64,000 nt of DNA. It comes from Xiphydria camelus (Eukaryota > Arthropoda > Insecta > Hymenoptera > Xiphydriidae). A program made the position numbers and the translations under genes. The stretch lies in NCBI GenBank assembly GCA_963678675.1, contig OY783196.1:21802827-21866826 (forward strand), in the 5' to 3' direction. Position 1 is the first letter of the stretch. Each line of letters starts with the position of its first letter. Positions 60,307-64,000 of this stretch are shown piece after piece. The notes below the pieces were generated by a model, which saw only the letters and a program-made list of their open reading frames with translations, searched no databases and had not been told where the DNA came from.

Positions 60307-63161
60307 ATAAATTCGAGGTGGCGAGTTCAGCGTATAAAATTCAGGAAAAAGTGAAATTCGTCGTGACATGTCATTTGATAAACAGCAAACGTCACTTGCG
60401 TGTTGAAAATGGCTTTTCACGCTTTCGAGATTCGGGATAGCGAATATATCGATACGAAGTCGGCCAATAAAAGTCACGGTAAAGTATTTTCGCTTTTCGT
60501 GAATATCAGCAAATGAGAATGTCTGAAAGGATCTTACGCGTGACAAGTCCTTCTTACGAATGGATTACGACTGACGTAGGTACGGGATCCATTTACAGTT
60601 TCGAAACAGCAATTGATCCGCCGTATTTAATACCGTACCTCTCTCACTGGACAGCCGATAGTTTGAACAAGTACCGCTCGTCCGAATTAAATCTCACGGT
60701 CCTCCCCGTACCTCCCGTACCTGCTGTCAGAGGTTGCTTCCAGAACGTTAATCACTAATTCACGCGAGATTCCCACGCGCCGGGCCGCGGGAGAGGAAGG
60801 AGTTGTCTGTTGCATACCGGAGTGAAATTTAGAGGCAGTGACTGTCGGAGGGAGGATTAGCTCGCTGCTTGATACGTACTTCGGGGGGCCGTAATTTGAC
60901 GTCGGTTGGAGTCGCGGGAGCATGCGGTGCATCAGAAGCGGAGCGAGTACATAGGAACCGCTGCGGCGACGTTACGCTAATTCGTGCGAACATTCGCAAA
61001 ACTTCTATATTCACGCATCCTCCGCACTCTCCCCCGCGCGGAGCCCAACTTCCCCGACACCACGATAGAACTCGCTTGCTAATATGCCAAACTTGTCCAA
61101 GGAATCCTTCGAGGACTTCCGCCACGCTGCGCGCGCGATTCTCCCCCGCTCGCGAGAGACCGGAAAGCGAGAAGCTGCGGAGAAAGAGTGAGCAGCGGGC
61201 GGAATACGGCGAGAAACTCGAGTCTCGATCTCTCGACGCTACCGACTGCGCGGGTTCAGTTCCCGGCAAAAGCAAATCTCGAGGTGCAGACAACGGCATT
61301 TCGGTTGAGAGATATCTCGGCGCGTCTCCGAGGAATACAAGCGCGCGATGCGCGTGCTCGACCAGCCTCTACCACTCGTAGAATATCTGGCGTATAGCAC
61401 ATTGCGCGCGAATACACTCGAATGCTGTATTAAAAATGATCTCGAGAGATTTGCGCGACGTGCATTTCGAGCGTTCTGTTGGACGCGCGTGTGCGTCCAC
61501 CGAAGACACGGTAGACGTTGCATGTGCATGTCCGTGCTTTCTGCCCGGGTGCAACGTGCGTTGCGGTGCGTTCCACCGAGAGAATCGCCGTGAAGAAGGA
61601 AGGTGCCGGGCGGGAAGGTCGACGGTGTGGGCGAAGCGCGGAAGCGGGGGAAAGGGGGGGAATAGAGGGCAGCGAAGTTACGAGGCTGTTTACAGACGGC
61701 TGTTAAACCGATCTAACTCATGGTCGGCCAATGCACCCGTCGTGGCTAAGCTTGACTGCTGCCGCGCACTTAAGGGGACTTCTATATACCTATACCGAAT
61801 GCAGGCCATTCGAGAGTCACGGCTGCTGTGACTGTCGCGAAAAAAAGTGGGGACTCTTGGAAAACGCGGTATAAATCACTTTTGTGGTCCATAACGATAA
61901 TAATGCGGTTCGCTTTTCCAGGGCGCGCGTAAAGAGGTGTATCCGCACCGGTAGTCGATACACGACGCATGTGTTCCCGCAGCTGGCTCGAGGTCATTCT
62001 CGCCTGCAGATCGCGAGGCGTCGCGATAATTCAAGAAAATGAGAACTTTGTTAGAATTACGATCCCGAAGCGAATGCGTTATCACGCGGTATAGAACTTT
62101 ATGACACCAGTCATCCGGATGCAAATACGTCGGCCTGCTATTTACGATGATCGATCGACCGTTCGATAAACGAGGTACATGAAACGCTATTCCAATTTAC
62201 GACCTTCCTGTTAGTTTTAAGATCCTTTCCACGGCGGTACCGATTACGGCAAAAACTATCCCGCAGAAATTCCGATCTGCGCGCTCCCACCGCGCTCGCA
62301 GCGCGATGGACGCACACGTTTACGCGTTATCGTTAAACAGATATTTGTCGCGACCGCGTAAACGCTGTATGCCGTTAAAGAAAATACAAGAGCGCGGCAT
62401 CCGGCTCCGCCGCGCGGCGCGCGGCCGCGTTAATTCAATCCGACTGACGCGCTCCAACCTAACTTACGAATTCCCGTCGTCGATCGGTCCGCGAGCGAGC
62501 CAGGTAGATTGCGGTCACGCAATGCGTGCTCGCGCGCGTTATATCGTCACTCGGCGTCTACGGCTGCGTTCACGCGAGCCACCGCACTTCGCCGTTGTCA
62601 CATGCACGGGGGCTTTAGCCGGGAAAATTATGCGGTTCGTGCGACAAACCCCGCTTTCGAGATAGAGGCGAGGAAATACGAGGGGCCCTATATATATGAC
62701 GACGCTCTCGAAGCGGAGGTTATATCGCCGTCGCCGATATAGCGGCAACGCGCCACCGGAGGGCCATGATTTTCGGATTCGGGATATCCCGGCGCGCGTA
62801 TGCATACGGGGATAAGCGCGATTTCAACGAGGTGTGGTGCGCGACGGGTCGAGGAGAGCGTGAGAGAGGAAGAGGAGAGGTTACGTGGTGTATCCCCGTC
62901 GTACCACCGGTTTCGCTTAATTAAACGATGTCTAGCTGGTAAGCCCAAGCTCTGCAACAGAGCCGGCCGGGCCACAAAGGCGAACACCGAGCGCGCGACG
63001 CGCGTGCCTTCGTTAGGACTCGGACGGCCTCTCTGGTAATCCAAAACAGCGGAGCATCGTGTACCCGCCCGACGCGACTCGCGGCTTCGCGTTTAAAAAC
63101 TCGTATTCGCTCCGCGTGTACGAACACTGTTACATGTACACCCAGGGTCAATGATTTTGAG
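60307..63161. other. No gene seen
   Basis: GC-rich DNA with long overlapping frames (for example 60869-61381 plus against 60829-61299 minus) that share no domain signature. I looked for MXD first exons and saw none. Confidence 0.4.
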
Positions 63162-63318
63162 TGACGGTACTTCTATCGCGCCGACCGTAGCTTGAAGATT
63201 CGAGTGAATATCAGTGTTTTGCCACGAAAAAAAAGGCTAAATTTTATGGTGCTCTGTGGCAAAACGAGAAGATCCGCTCGAACCGCCAAACTACGGTCGA
63301 TTCGATAAAGTACCGTCA
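63162..63318. repeat. Diverged foldback element
   Basis: The arms of about 68 bp begin TGACGGTACTT on both sides and share CGACCGTAG.TTG, GGTTCGAG-like and GTTTTGCCAC blocks at matching positions. The loop is AT-rich. It is likely an old MITE. Confidence 0.8.
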
Positions 63319-64000
63319 TCCAAAGCAGGTCGAGTCATTGGCCGCAAGTGTACTACGAACTAATGATACAGTTGTACATCTGCACGTACAACTACACCAT
63401 GATCACGGCCAGAAACTGCAAAGCGCGACAAGATCTGATCGCGCGGTCGAATTTCTGACTTCTCCCGACGCGGAAAGCGCGAGGGAAGAAATAAAGGCGA
63501 AATGAGAGGTAGAGGGAGGACAAAGAAGTCGAGTTATCGACGCATGTAGATACGCCGATTCACCGGAAGGTGATTAGAGGTAACCGGGAGTGTAAGGTAT
63601 AGAAAACAAAAGCAAACGGAGAGCAAGAAAAGCCGCAGTGCAGAATTCCAATCAGGCTGATTAATTACCGAGGGGTGTTTAATTACAATTAGTGAGATTG
63701 CCACTAGCCGCACTCCTCCCCCACGGGCGACCCTCCCGGCCATGTAATACCTACAGGCGCATCATACGTCCCGCTCCAACAGCACCGCGACGCCATTAAT
63801 CCACGGACCTCTCACACTCTGTCTCTCCTTCTCTCGGTCTATAACTATCTGTCCGTTTATATGTTCGCCCATCTATCTCCGTCCTCGCGTTAAGCGGGGT
63901 TGAAACGGAGATCGCGCGGAACGTTTCATCTTGCGACAAAAATGAAGAAATTCTGACGACTGCTTTCCCGATTACGAATATTTCACTCGCGCGCTTCCGG
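63319..64000. other. No gene seen
   Basis: No feature is recognisable in the last 680 bp. Confidence 0.4.

Noticed and set aside
60829..61381. 170- and 156-codon frames on opposite strands
   Set aside because: They overlap almost completely and are arginine/serine-rich with no domain, as expected from GC-rich non-coding DNA.
1..64000. tRNA genes and well-known insect microRNAs
   Set aside because: Scans by eye for the B-box GGTTCGANTCC and for familiar mature miRNA sequences gave no acceptable match. Some GGTTCGAAT strings (for example near 11245 and 56948) lack the rest of a tRNA.

Overview
The window looks like a mostly non-coding piece of an insect nuclear genome, most likely a hymenopteran and plausibly an ant. 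The reasons are: genes broken into small exons with GT/AG boundaries and a 13.5 kb intron; CpG that is not depleted; many long (GA/CT)n microsatellites; sharply alternating GC-rich and AT-rich stretches; and a repeat load of mariner, piggyBac-type TTAA elements and a Helentron-type endonuclease relic. Nothing suggests a bacterium, plasmid or virus. No tRNA, rRNA or CRISPR array was found. The assignment below order Insecta is inference.

One host gene is well supported. Two exons on the minus strand (55510-55396, then 41880-41556) encode the helix-loop-helix and leucine-zipper parts of a MAX-dimerisation (MXD/MAD/MXI1-type) transcriptional repressor. They join in phase across an intron of about 13.5 kb and keep an exact heptad repeat. 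The basic region and SIN3-interaction exons (expected above 55510) and the C-terminal exon (expected below 41556) were not found. They may lie outside the window or be too small to see. A short, unrecognised 95-codon ORF (49473-49186) sits inside the intron on the same strand.

The rest is intergenic or intronic DNA crowded with decayed, non-autonomous transposons. From left to right: a TA-flanked MITE (569-828); an internally deleted mariner with both ITRs and TA duplications (2887-3472); a foldback element with a TGTA duplication (15613-15825); a TIR element (16141-16712); foldbacks at 19668 and 22189; two piggyBac-like TTAA elements (22489-22561 and 23075-23303); a Helentron-type endonuclease pseudogene interrupted by a palindromic MITE (30062-30990); foldbacks at 31083, 32636, 36181 and 36781; a tandem duplication at 39936-40483; elements inside the MXD intron (43621, 44409, 46217, 48889, 50433); a tandem duplication at 53221-53694; a long-TIR element at 55612-56230 just upstream of the helix-loop-helix exon; and further elements at 57713, 58015, 60043 and 63162.

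Several of these (569, 31083, 43621, 57713, 60043, possibly 48889, 50433 and 54531) have closely similar tips of the form CACYGAGARAAAWAATTT, so they look like one clan of miniature elements. That clan is the strongest repeated signal in the window. No operon or pathway organisation exists here, and I found no convincing new multi-gene system.
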